Assembly: GCA_045579745.1 (NCBI GenBank)
Contig: JAZNMQ010000070.1
Span: 1 to 64,000, forward strand
Length of the DNA: 64,000 bases
DNA from: Flemingiibacterium sp045579745
Lineage (GTDB): Bacteria > Bacillota > Clostridia > Oscillospirales > CAG-272
Direction of reading: 5' to 3'
A program made the position numbers and the translations under genes. Within the stretch, counting starts at the first letter, position 1, and each line of letters begins with the position of its first letter. A model generated the notes under the pieces. It did no database searches. It was not told the origin of the DNA and saw nothing but the letters and a program-made list of their open reading frames with translations. This document shows, piece after piece, positions 1 through 7,917 of this stretch.

Positions 1-69
1 ACTATAGCCTTTATTGTAAAATTCCCGTAGACAACAGCGTTCTTCTATGGTAAAATGATGGTAGCTCAT
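1..69 (-). CDS. IS30-family transposase, N-terminal fragment cut by window edge
   Basis: The minus strand from 69 down to 1 encodes 23 residues beginning MSYHHFTIEERCCLREFY and then NKGYS. This is the characteristic start of IS30-type transposases, whose N-terminal helix-turn-helix binds the element ends. A strong ribosome binding site (AAGGAGGA on the minus strand, 75-82) lies five bases before the ATG, so the start is secure. The catalytic DDE domain would lie off the left edge of the window and cannot be judged. Its presence marks the left edge as part of an insertion sequence. Confidence 0.75.
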   Translation of the reverse strand, partial: MSYHHFTIEERCCLREFYNKGYS

Positions 70-170
70 ATAAATCCTCCTTGGTTTATTTGTTTTGTGG
101 TTATTACAATTATACCATGGATTTATATGGGCTTCAATTTTTTTATTTACTGTTGCACTTGATAGTATAA
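1..170 (-). mobile_element. Terminal part of an IS30-like insertion sequence
   Basis: The transposase start (69) is preceded by a leader of about 100 bases. This leader contains an A/T-rich stretch and, around 148-170, the sequence ctgttgcacttgatagtata. Its complement ends in CAACAG, as many IS30-family terminal repeats do. The exact end of the element is inferred, because the other end is outside the window. The base composition and the abrupt start of a membrane ORF right after it fit an insertion junction. Confidence 0.5.
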
Positions 171-185
171 CTCACCATTACAATA

Positions 186-821
186 ATGTTTCATAAAGTA
201 AAGAGTATATATAATTCAATAAAGCTTGATTTATTTGATTGTTTTACATATTTCTTATTTTTATTTTTTACGCACAGATTAACATACTCGGTGGTAACAG
301 TAAGCACTACAATATTAAAAAATAATTTAAATATGAATTTGGCTATGCGTTATATTGTGATATATGGTCTTTATACAATTGTGCCACATTTGTTTTTCTT
401 AATTATCGCATATCGTGTTGCTGAAAAACAGTATAAGCCAAGTGACGATCATTATTTATGGTTGAAAACAGGATTATTCTACACTCTTCCCGGAGAGCTC
501 ATAAGATTATGTGTCTGTGCTACTACTGTAAATACGGGATTGGATCTACCATGGAAATTTGGTATGTCATTTGCAACGATATGTCACCTTGCATTTACAG
601 ATACATATGGTAATTTGAGCGGACGGTCATATGAAGTTTCAACCATGGATGGTATGAACGAGATTGAATATTTAGCGGCAGATTATCTTGCATATATAAC
701 GTGTCACATTATTTACCTTATTCTTTACTTGACTGTTACAATGTCGATTTATTATTTCATGTGGAAAAAAGTGAAAAAAGAACGTGAACTCATGCATGAC
801 ATTTCGCATAAAGCTGGGTGA
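186..821 (+). CDS. Hypothetical multi-pass membrane protein, possibly 5'-truncated by the IS
   Basis: I do not recognise a family. The 211-residue product has hydrophobic segments near residues 18-45, 55-75, 95-115 and 165-190 and ends in a basic, charged tail (WKKVKKERELMHD), as in an integral membrane protein with a cytoplasmic C-terminus. No ribosome binding site precedes the ATG at 186. The next ATG in frame (333) also lacks one. The frame is closed at 168-170, inside the presumed IS end. The gene may therefore have lost its original 5' end to the insertion, and the first codons may not be natural. It is clearly more A/T-rich than the genes to its right, which suggests a different origin or an accessory gene. 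No operon partner is visible. Confidence 0.5.
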   Translation: MFHKVKSIYNSIKLDLFDCFTYFLFLFFTHRLTYSVVTVSTTILKNNLNMNLAMRYIVIYGLYTIVPHLFFLIIAYRVAEKQYKPSDDHYLWLKTGLFYTLPGELIRLCVCATTVNTGLDLPWKFGMSFATICHLAFTDTYGNLSGRSYEVSTMDGMNEIEYLAADYLAYITCHIIYLILYLTVTMSIYYFMWKKVKKERELMHDISHKAG

Positions 822-863
822 AAATTAAAAAATTAAATCATAGATTTCGAATGGGATGTAAAT

Positions 864-895
864 CGGAGCTGTCACCCACATAGGTGACAGCTCCG
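864..895. terminator. Hairpin with 13-bp perfect stem (copy 1)
   Basis: CGGAGCTGTCACC (864-876) pairs exactly with GGTGACAGCTCCG (883-895) around a six-base loop, followed by TCTTTGTTT. It lies 43 bases after the stop of the membrane ORF. The same stem with a different loop recurs at 5036-5066. It could act as a terminator in the plus direction. Confidence 0.6.
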
Positions 896-1063
896 TCTTT
901 GTTTCCACTCTTGTTTGCAAGCTCACGCATCGCTTCGATAAAAAGATTCAGGAGTAACAACGCTATGATCTATTGATACGACGAACTATTCCTTACGGCG
1001 TTTTGCTGAGTAAGAAATATCGCGCGGAAATCGGAAATAAAATAACAAAGAACAAAATACCTC
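896..1063. other. Gap before the sugar transporter, no clear gene
   Basis: No supported gene is present between the hairpin and the promoter at 1064. Short minus-strand reading frames exist between about 900 and 1010, one ending VVTPESFYRSDA and then a stop. They are interrupted, have no start signal and are not recognisable, so they are at best a decayed gene remnant. Confidence 0.3.
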
Positions 1064-1092
1064 TTGATTTTTTTAGTCAAATATAGTATAAT
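1064..1092 (+). promoter_or_regulatory. Sigma-A type promoter for the transporter/GH2 pair
   Basis: TTGATT (1064-1069), a 17-base spacer, then a consensus TATAAT (1087-1092). It is about 90 bases upstream of the transporter start. Confidence 0.6.
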
Positions 1093-1180
1093 GGTAACGT
1101 GACATCTGATAATTTTATTTAAAACTTCCAAAACGCACGATTTTCTTAAAAACTTCCAAAATACACGAAAGGAAATGACA

Positions 1181-2638
1181 ATGGAAAAAGAACTTCAATT
1201 GGACAAACATAGCAAGCGACCGTTTGGCATTCGCGACTGTCTTGCCTATGCTGCAGGTGACCTTGGCTGCAACATGAGCTTTGCGCTCAAAAGCACCATG
1301 TCCATCTTCTGGACGCAATTCATGGGAATGGATCTCTGGTATGCGCTCCTGCTCATCGTTGTGCAGGTGTGGGATGCAATCAACGATCCGCTGATCGGCT
1401 CCATCGTGGACGCCGACAAGCACAAGTATAAGAGAAATAAATTTCTCGCTTACATTTTTGCAGGCTCGATCGGCCTTGTTGTGGGCGGTGCCTGCTGCTT
1501 CCTTCCTTTCCCGAACGCACCCGTTTGGGCTAAGGCAATTATTTTCATAGCAGGATATGTCGTATGGGACGCGTTCTACACGGTAGCAAACGTGCCTTAC
1601 GGCTCGTTGCTCGGCCTGATTTCCAAAGATGTCAAGGATAGAGCTTCTCTCTCCGCTTGGCGCTCCGTCGGTTCGATCTTCGGCAATATGCTGCCGATGG
1701 TCATTCTTCCGTTTATCATTTACGACGAGAACGATAACCTCATCGGTGAAAGAGTGTTCATTGCCGCACTTATCATGGGTGTGCTCGGTTTCATATGCTT
1801 CCAGTTTATGATCCGCAACACGGAAATACGCGAAGAGGAACAGCTCGCTGTCAGCGAAGACGCTCCGAAATTCAACGTATTCAACGCATTCGGCAACTTC
1901 ATCAAAAATCGTCCCGCTGTCGGTGCAACACTCGCAGCCATGGGAATGTTTATCGGTATGCAGGGCGCTGCTACCGCTGTTACCGTTATCTTCCAGTCTT
2001 ACTACAACAACGTACAGATCTCCGGCCTGGTACAGCTCTTTGCGATGATTCCGATCGTCTGCTTTACACCCCTTGCGCGTAAGATGGTATCCAAATACGG
2101 CAAAAAAGAGCTTGCTACATTCGGTTCTGTTTGCTCAGTCATCTCTGCGCTCGGACTCTTCGTTGTCACACCTGACAACACAGGGCTTGATCTGATCCTC
2201 TATATCCTCTTCCAGCTTATCTATTCGCTCGGACTCGGCATATATTCGACCGTTTCTTGGGCTATGATGGGCGATGCTATTGACTATAATGAATGGAAGA
2301 CCTGCAAACGCGAGGAAGGCACTGTATATTCGCTTCACTCCTTCTTCCGTAAGATCGCGCAGGGCGTCGGTCCTGCACTGATCCTCGTTATCATGGTAGC
2401 GCTCGGATACGTCGGCGAAAACGAAGGCAATCAGGTTTGGGAAGTCGCTGTTAAGATGCGTTATCTCGTCGCCGCAACATATCTTTTCTCCGCGCTCCTC
2501 CAGTTCATCGGTCTTTCCTTGATATACAATCTGGACAAGAAGACCCTTGAAACCATGAACAAAGAATTGGGACGCGACACAGAGTCGGGCGACGTACTCG
2601 ATAACACCGCTGCCGAAAACAACGACAATATCGTTTGA
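1181..2638 (+). CDS. MFS sugar:cation symporter, GPH family
   Basis: This 485-residue protein imports sugars or glycosides by cation symport. It resembles glycoside-pentoside-hexuronide (MelB/XynB-type) carriers of the MFS fold. It shows about twelve hydrophobic segments, the early signature SFALKSTMSIFWTQFMG, a conserved loop DAINDPLIGSIVD after the second helix and the mid-protein SAWRSVGSIFGNMLP. The ATG at 1181 is preferred over 1175 because the GAAAGG at 1167-1172 then has normal spacing. It sits 89 bases upstream of a GH2 glycosidase, so the likely cargo is a beta-galactoside or beta-glucuronide-like disaccharide that the glycosidase cleaves inside the cell. The exact substrate cannot be read from the sequence. 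Confidence 0.9.
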   Translation: MEKELQLDKHSKRPFGIRDCLAYAAGDLGCNMSFALKSTMSIFWTQFMGMDLWYALLLIVVQVWDAINDPLIGSIVDADKHKYKRNKFLAYIFAGSIGLVVGGACCFLPFPNAPVWAKAIIFIAGYVVWDAFYTVANVPYGSLLGLISKDVKDRASLSAWRSVGSIFGNMLPMVILPFIIYDENDNLIGERVFIAALIMGVLGFICFQFMIRNTEIREEEQLAVSEDAPKFNVFNAFGNFIKNRPAVGATLAAMGMFIGMQGAATAVTVIFQSYYNNVQISGLVQLFAMIPIVCFTPLARKMVSKYGKKELATFGSVCSVISALGLFVVTPDNTGLDLILYILFQLIYSLGLGIYSTVSWAMMGDAIDYNEWKTCKREEGTVYSLHSFFRKIAQGVGPALILVIMVALGYVGENEGNQVWEVAVKMRYLVAATYLFSALLQFIGLSLIYNLDKKTLETMNKELGRDTESGDVLDNTAAENNDNIV

Positions 2639-2648
2639 GGAAACCTTG

Positions 2649-2680
2649 AGGTGTCTGGCGCTCTCTGTCGGACACCTTTT
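2649..2680 (+). terminator. Weak intercistronic hairpin
   Basis: AGGTGTC (2649-2655) pairs with GACACCT (2671-2677), followed by a T-rich tract. It sits between the transporter and the GH2 gene and could lower transcription into the latter. The loop is long (15 bases), so strength is doubtful. Confidence 0.4.
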
Positions 2681-2727
2681 CCTGTTTTGCAAATCAAAAT
2701 TATATATTTTTACAAAAGGAGAATACT

Positions 2728-5004
2728 GTGAGAAACATTATCAACCTGAATCAAAGCTGGCTGTTTGTAAAGGATACAGCCGATATTCTCTGCCGCGACG
2801 GTGAGGAAGTCAATCTCCCCCATTCCTGGAACGCTGTTGACGGACAGGATGGCGGAAACGATTATTTTCGCGGTTCCTGCCTCTATATAAAGATCCTGAA
2901 AAAGTCAGAGCTCCCCACAGCCGATATGTATTATCTCGAAATCCGCGGCGCTAATTCCTCTGCGGATGTGTACGTGGGCACTCAAAAATTAGCACACCAT
3001 GACGGCGGCTACTCCACCTGGCGCGTAAACCTTACAGACGCACTTGCAGACGAAACGGAGCTCGCCATCGTCGTGGATAACTCCCCTAGTGACACCGTAT
3101 ATCCTCAGATGGCGGATTTTACCTTCTATGGCGGTCTGTACCGCGACATCAACCTGATCTGCGTGAATAAAACGCATTTTGATCTTGACTATTACGGCGG
3201 CCCCGGACTGAAGATTACACCGACGGTAGAGGGGGGCGACGCAAAGGTCGAAGCTGAAGTATTTACCACTCCGCTTTCTGAAAATCAGAAGCTCGTTTAT
3301 ACACTCTACGACAAGGACGAAAACGAGCTGCAGAAAATCGAGTCAGCGGACAGCCTTGTGACGTTCGAGATCAAGGATGTTCATCTGTGGCACGGCCGTC
3401 GTGACCCGTATCTTTATTGCTTGGAAGTCGAAATCGTCGAAGACGGCGAGGTCGTTGATAATGTTTGCAGTCGTTTTGGCTGCCGCAGCTTTAAAATTGA
3501 TCCAGACAACGGATTTATCCTCAACGGCGAGGAGTATCCGCTTCGCGGCGTATCGCGCCATCAGGACAGATGGGGCGTTGGTAACGCATTGCTGCCCGAG
3601 CACCACAGAGAAGATATTGATCTGATTATGGAAGTCGGTGCTACTACTATTCGTTTGGCACATTATCAGCACGACCAGTATTTTTATGATCTCTGCGACG
3701 AAAAAGGCCTTGTAATCTGGGCGGAAATTCCCTATATTTCCAAGCACATGCCCGGCGGACGAGAAAATACGATCTCTCAGATGAAGGAATTGGTCACGCA
3801 GAACTATAATCACCCATCCATTGTGGTTTGGGGCCTTTCAAATGAAATTTCCATCGGCGGCTCTGATGACGATCTCCTGGAGAATCACCGTATTCTCAAC
3901 GATCTTGTTCACGAGATGGATAAGACACGTCTTACCACTATTGCGGCCGTATCGATGTGCAAGATGGATGATCCGTATCTGCAGATTCCGGATGTTGTAT
4001 CCTATAACCACTATTTTGGATGGTACGGCGGCGATACTACTATGAACGGTCCGTGGTTTGATAAGTTCCACGCAACACATCCAAGCATTCCAATTGGATG
4101 CTCAGAGTATGGCTGCGAGGCGCTGAATTGGCATACAAGCGAGCCCAAGCAGGGCGACTACACAGAAGAATATCAGGCGTACTACCATGAGGAATTGATA
4201 AAGCAGTTCTTTACCCGCAAATTCATCTGGGCGACTCATGTGTGGAATATGTTTGATTTCGGTGCTGATGCACGAGCTGAGGGCGGCGAGAATGGACAGA
4301 ATCACAAGGGCCTTGTGACGATAGACCGAAAGTACAAGAAGGATGCTTTCTACGCATACAAGGCATGGCTCTCCGATGAGCCCTTCGTACATCTCTGCGG
4401 TAAGCGATATATTGACCGCGTTGAGGATGTAACCAAGGTTACGGTGTATTCGAATCTTCCCGAGGTGGAGCTGTTTGTCAATGGCGAAAGCATCGGCAAG
4501 AAAACGGCAGATGATCATTTCTTCTACTTTGAGGTTAAGAATGAGGGCGAGAGCACGATCGTTGCCAAAGCGGGAGAATTTACCGATGAGGGCAAGATCC
4601 GCAAGGTTGACCAAATGAATATGGACTATGTTCTCGTTGAAAAGGGTGCGGTTCTCAACTGGTTTGATATTGATGCGCCCGAGGGCAGATTCTCGCTGAA
4701 CGACAAGATTTCCGACATAATGTCCTGCATGAGAGGTAAGATCTGGTTTGCCGGTGTTGGCCTTAAACTCAAAAAGAAAATGGATGCAAACAAGAAGGAT
4801 AAAAAGGACGGCAAGAAGTCCGGTGGATTTGATGTTGATCTCAAGGGTGCCGGTTCGGGCGGACTCATGGATATGCTCGGTGGATTCAGCGTTCTTCGTC
4901 TTTCCTCTATGATGGGGATGATTAACATTTCCTTCACCAAGGAAGAGCTTCTTAAGATGAATAAACAGCTCAATAGAATCAAAAAGCCTACAAAAAAGAA
5001 TTGA
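2728..5004 (+). CDS. GH2-family beta-galactosidase/beta-glucuronidase-like glycosidase
   Basis: The 758-residue enzyme has the GH2 order: sugar-binding jelly-roll (about 1-150), immunoglobulin-like domain (about 155-255), TIM barrel (about 260-545) and a C-terminal beta domain. The acid/base is Glu373 in GLSNEIS. The nucleophile is probably Glu460 in GCSEYG. There is no signal peptide, so it acts in the cytoplasm on sugar brought in by the upstream GPH carrier. Translation starts at GTG 2728, with AAAGGAGA at 2715-2722. After the usual fold there is an odd tail (about 650-758): a Lys/Asp/Gly-rich linker near 690-715, then a short hydrophobic segment with Met-rich helices. Beta-galactosidase is the more likely activity, but glucuronidase or a related hydrolase is possible. 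The stop is followed closely by a strong hairpin. Confidence 0.9.
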   Translation: MRNIINLNQSWLFVKDTADILCRDGEEVNLPHSWNAVDGQDGGNDYFRGSCLYIKILKKSELPTADMYYLEIRGANSSADVYVGTQKLAHHDGGYSTWRVNLTDALADETELAIVVDNSPSDTVYPQMADFTFYGGLYRDINLICVNKTHFDLDYYGGPGLKITPTVEGGDAKVEAEVFTTPLSENQKLVYTLYDKDENELQKIESADSLVTFEIKDVHLWHGRRDPYLYCLEVEIVEDGEVVDNVCSRFGCRSFKIDPDNGFILNGEEYPLRGVSRHQDRWGVGNALLPEHHREDIDLIMEVGATTIRLAHYQHDQYFYDLCDEKGLVIWAEIPYISKHMPGGRENTISQMKELVTQNYNHPSIVVWGLSNEISIGGSDDDLLENHRILNDLVHEMDKTRLTTIAAVSMCKMDDPYLQIPDVVSYNHYFGWYGGDTTMNGPWFDKFHATHPSIPIGCSEYGCEALNWHTSEPKQGDYTEEYQAYYHEELIKQFFTRKFIWATHVWNMFDFGADARAEGGENGQNHKGLVTIDRKYKKDAFYAYKAWLSDEPFVHLCGKRYIDRVEDVTKVTVYSNLPEVELFVNGESIGKKTADDHFFYFEVKNEGESTIVAKAGEFTDEGKIRKVDQMNMDYVLVEKGAVLNWFDIDAPEGRFSLNDKISDIMSCMRGKIWFAGVGLKLKKKMDANKKDKKDGKKSGGFDVDLKGAGSGGLMDMLGGFSVLRLSSMMGMINISFTKEELLKMNKQLNRIKKPTKKN

Positions 5005-5035
5005 ACAGTTTCAGTAAATTTGCTTAAGTCAAAAA

Positions 5036-5066
5036 CGGAGCTGTCACCATATCGGTGACAGCTCCG
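5036..5066. terminator. Hairpin with 13-bp perfect stem (copy 2)
   Basis: CGGAGCTGTCACC (5036-5048) and GGTGACAGCTCCG (5054-5066) around a five-base loop, then TTGCTGTTTATT. It is a plausible terminator for the GH2 gene. The stem is identical to that at 864-895. Confidence 0.65.
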
Positions 5067-5187
5067 TTGCTGTTTATTAATATCGTTTGAGTTTATCCGC
5101 AGATCACATATTATGATATGTTCAGACAAAACTCAATGTGACAGAGGTATACGTTTGAAATATTTTGGCTTGTCTGACGGACCAACA

Positions 5188-6600
5188 TCAGATTTCGTCG
5201 ATTTTTATTAGATTCGTGTTGCCGGAGTGCCCTGTGGTATCACCACCCGTGATGACGATTCTGTCTTTCTTAGCCAAGCCAAGCTCTTTACAAGCAATTT
5301 TCTTGGCGGTATAGAACAGCACGTCAGTAGAGGTGAATTCTTCGCACATAGCAGGAGTTACGCCCCATGAAAGCGCGAGCTTTCTCCATGTGTTTTCATT
5401 AGTAGTTAGACCAATGATTGGGACAGGAGAGCGGAAACGGGATATCATCCTTGCGGTCATTCCCGAAAGCGAACACGCTACGATTGCCTTTGCATCAATA
5501 TCGATGGACATTCCGCAGGTTGAGTGCGATATAGCATCGGTCATATTGCGGATTTTAAAATCTGCATCGTGAAAACGCTTCTTATAGTTGATATTTCCCT
5601 CGGTGGTTTCTGCAATCTTTGCCATGGTTTCAACCGCCTGCACGGGATATTTACCTGCTGCAGTTTCACCTGAAAGCATTATTGCGCTTGTTCCGTCGTA
5701 AACAGCGTTTGCAATATCTGAGATCTCGGCTCTCGTAGGACGAGAGTTTGAAATCATTGATTCAAGCATCTCCGTTGCGGTGATCACGCGCTTGCCAAGC
5801 AAACGGCATTTGGTAATCAGCTTTTTTTGAATGGCGGGCAGATGCTCAAACGGAATCTCAACGCCCATATCTCCACGGGCGACCATAATTCCGTCGCAAT
5901 ATTGACAGATCTCCTCAATGTTATCAACGCCAGATTGATTTTCAATCTTGGCAATCAGCTCTATATCTTCAGCGCCGATCTCGTGCATATAGCTTCGCAC
6001 GTCGATAAGATCCTGCTTGCAGGAAACGAATGAACAGGCAATATAGTCTATACCGTTGTCAACGCCAAACTTTATGTCCTTTTTATCCTGTTCGGAGAGG
6101 TAGGGCTGTTTCATAACCTTCCCGGGGAAGCTCATACTCTTGCGGTTCGAAAGCTCGCCGCCGCATACAACCTTGCATTCGATATTTGCGCCGTCAATCT
6201 TATCAACCAAAAAGGTCAAAAGACCGTTGTTGAGAAGTATTGTATCACCAACCGAAAGCTCTTCGGGAAGCTTTGCATAGCTGACCGAAACACGCTCTCT
6301 GCTTCCAATCACCTCATCGGTTGTAAATGTGAAGCGATCACCGTCAGAAAGAAGAATTTTTCCGTCCTCAAAGGTCTTGATACGGTATTCGGGCCCCTTG
6401 GTGTCGAGCATAATGGCGATGGGAAGTCCCAATTCCTCACGAACCTCTTTTACGAGATCTATTTTCTTCTGATGATCTGCATGAGTATTGTGAGAAAAGT
6501 TTAATCTTGCCACGTTCATGCCTGCTTTGCAGAGACCAACAATAATATCTTTGGTTTCGCTTGCGGGACCAAGTGTGCAAACGATTTTAGTCTTACGCAT
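5188..6600 (-). CDS. pyk: Pyruvate kinase
   Basis: It converts phosphoenolpyruvate and ADP to pyruvate and ATP, the last step of glycolysis. The 470-residue length is that of the core enzyme without the extra PEP-utiliser domain found in some Bacilli. The start MRKTKIVCTLGPAS, the catalytic Lys218 and metal ligand Glu220 in AKIEN, the stretch MVARGDMGVEIP and TATEMLESM are all present. The ATG at 6600 is preceded by GGAGAAA. It follows the permease gene by 22 bases, so it is probably the last gene of a three-gene minus-strand operon that starts at the Na/phosphate cotransporter. This is an unusual place for pyk. Confidence 0.97.
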   Translation of the reverse strand: MRKTKIVCTLGPASETKDIIVGLCKAGMNVARLNFSHNTHADHQKKIDLVKEVREELGLPIAIMLDTKGPEYRIKTFEDGKILLSDGDRFTFTTDEVIGSRERVSVSYAKLPEELSVGDTILLNNGLLTFLVDKIDGANIECKVVCGGELSNRKSMSFPGKVMKQPYLSEQDKKDIKFGVDNGIDYIACSFVSCKQDLIDVRSYMHEIGAEDIELIAKIENQSGVDNIEEICQYCDGIMVARGDMGVEIPFEHLPAIQKKLITKCRLLGKRVITATEMLESMISNSRPTRAEISDIANAVYDGTSAIMLSGETAAGKYPVQAVETMAKIAETTEGNINYKKRFHDADFKIRNMTDAISHSTCGMSIDIDAKAIVACSLSGMTARMISRFRSPVPIIGLTTNENTWRKLALSWGVTPAMCEEFTSTDVLFYTAKKIACKELGLAKKDRIVITGGDTTGHSGNTNLIKIDEI

Positions 6601-6622
6601 AATGTTTCTCCATAAAGTAATA

Positions 6623-7897
6623 TCAGATACCGTACATCAGCCACAAATAAACGTACGCCGGAATAATCGCCGCCAAGGTGAACGGAATACCTATTTTAAA
6701 GAAATCGGAGTTCTTAACGGTATAACCCTCCTTGCGGAGAATGCCGATACCCGTGATGTTTGCAGATGCTCCGATCGGTGTACAGTTGCCGCCGAGCGTT
6801 GCTCCCGAAAGGAGTCCGAAGTACAACACCGTCGGATCAACGTTTAATGCGGAAGCAAGTCCCGCAATGACGGGGATCATGGTAGCAACGTAAGGAATAT
6901 TATCGATAAACGCTGAGATCAGCACGGATGCCCATACGATAACGGTATAGAGTATAAATATATTGCCTCCTCCCATTTTTGCGAGGAGATTCGCGGCTGC
7001 ATCAATAACGCCCTGCTCTGAAATTCCGCCGATCATAATGAACAGACCGAGGAGAAGCCCGATCGTCTGTAAGTCAATATCCTTAAGTGGAGCAATGATG
7101 GCGGATGCCTTCTTTTTGCGAAGGAAATTATAAACAAGTCCGATAAGAAATAGGCTGCAGCAGATCAGTCCGTTAGTGATATCCGGCTTATTGGGAATGA
7201 AGGATGCGCCGATCAACAACAATATTGTGCCAAGCAGCAGGAAGGAGGGAACATAATCTGTTACCTTGGTACGCTCTGCAGCTTTAGGAATCCCCGCTTT
7301 TTCTTTTCTGAATAAAAATGCAATAATAAGCGCGGAAAGGATTGCTCCAAACTCCACAACAAAGAACATACCCGGCTTGCCCTTGTACCAGAAGAAATCC
7401 GTAAAGCTCATATCAAGAGCCGAGCCCAGCATGATTGCGGTGGTATCTCCAACGAGCGTAGCAGCTCCCTGCAAATTCGAGGATACCGCGATTGCAATGA
7501 TGAACGGAACGGGATTGGTATTCAGCTTTCTGCAGATCTCAAGTGCCACGGGAGCGATCATGAGCACGGTCGCTACGTTATCCATAAAGGCGGATATGAA
7601 ACCTGCAAACAAAGCCATTGCAACTGCCGCCAACTGCACATTTGGAACCCTTTCCATAATCAAGTCGGCAAGCAATTCGGGCATTTTACTTTCAATAAAC
7701 AGCGATACGATGCCCATTGTGCCTGCGATCATCAAAAGAACGTTGAAATCTATTGCCCCAAAGACTCTCGACAGAGGGAGCATTCCGGAAACGATGAAGA
7801 TAAGTGCTGATGCAAGAGCAATATAAGGTCTGTACTTGCTGAATATCAGCATCAAAACGTACGTTGCCGCAAACAGCGCCAAAGCAGCGTAAATCAT
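6623..7897 (-). CDS. Ion-transporter superfamily permease (ArsB/NhaD/SLC13-like)
   Basis: The 424-residue membrane protein has about ten to eleven helices. It carries the inverted-repeat signature of the IT superfamily: FMDNVATVLMIAPVAL in the first half and SAFIDNIPYVATMIPV in the second. Members move anions or exchange sodium for protons: arsenite, citrate or dicarboxylates, Na+/H+. The sequence does not fix the substrate. It lies 20 bases downstream of the Na/phosphate cotransporter and 22 bases upstream of pyk on the same strand. No arsR or arsA is nearby, so arsenite efflux is less likely than sodium-coupled anion or Na+/H+ transport. Confidence 0.85.
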   Translation of the reverse strand: MIYAALALFAATYVLMLIFSKYRPYIALASALIFIVSGMLPLSRVFGAIDFNVLLMIAGTMGIVSLFIESKMPELLADLIMERVPNVQLAAVAMALFAGFISAFMDNVATVLMIAPVALEICRKLNTNPVPFIIAIAVSSNLQGAATLVGDTTAIMLGSALDMSFTDFFWYKGKPGMFFVVEFGAILSALIIAFLFRKEKAGIPKAAERTKVTDYVPSFLLLGTILLLIGASFIPNKPDITNGLICCSLFLIGLVYNFLRKKKASAIIAPLKDIDLQTIGLLLGLFIMIGGISEQGVIDAAANLLAKMGGGNIFILYTVIVWASVLISAFIDNIPYVATMIPVIAGLASALNVDPTVLYFGLLSGATLGGNCTPIGASANITGIGILRKEGYTVKNSDFFKIGIPFTLAAIIPAYVYLWLMYGI

Positions 7898-7917
7898 AGA
7901 GATTGCCTATAACCCTT

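Noticed and set aside
896..1063. Minus-strand gene fragment ending VVTPESFYRSDA
   Set aside because: It is interrupted by a stop, has no start and matches no family I can name.
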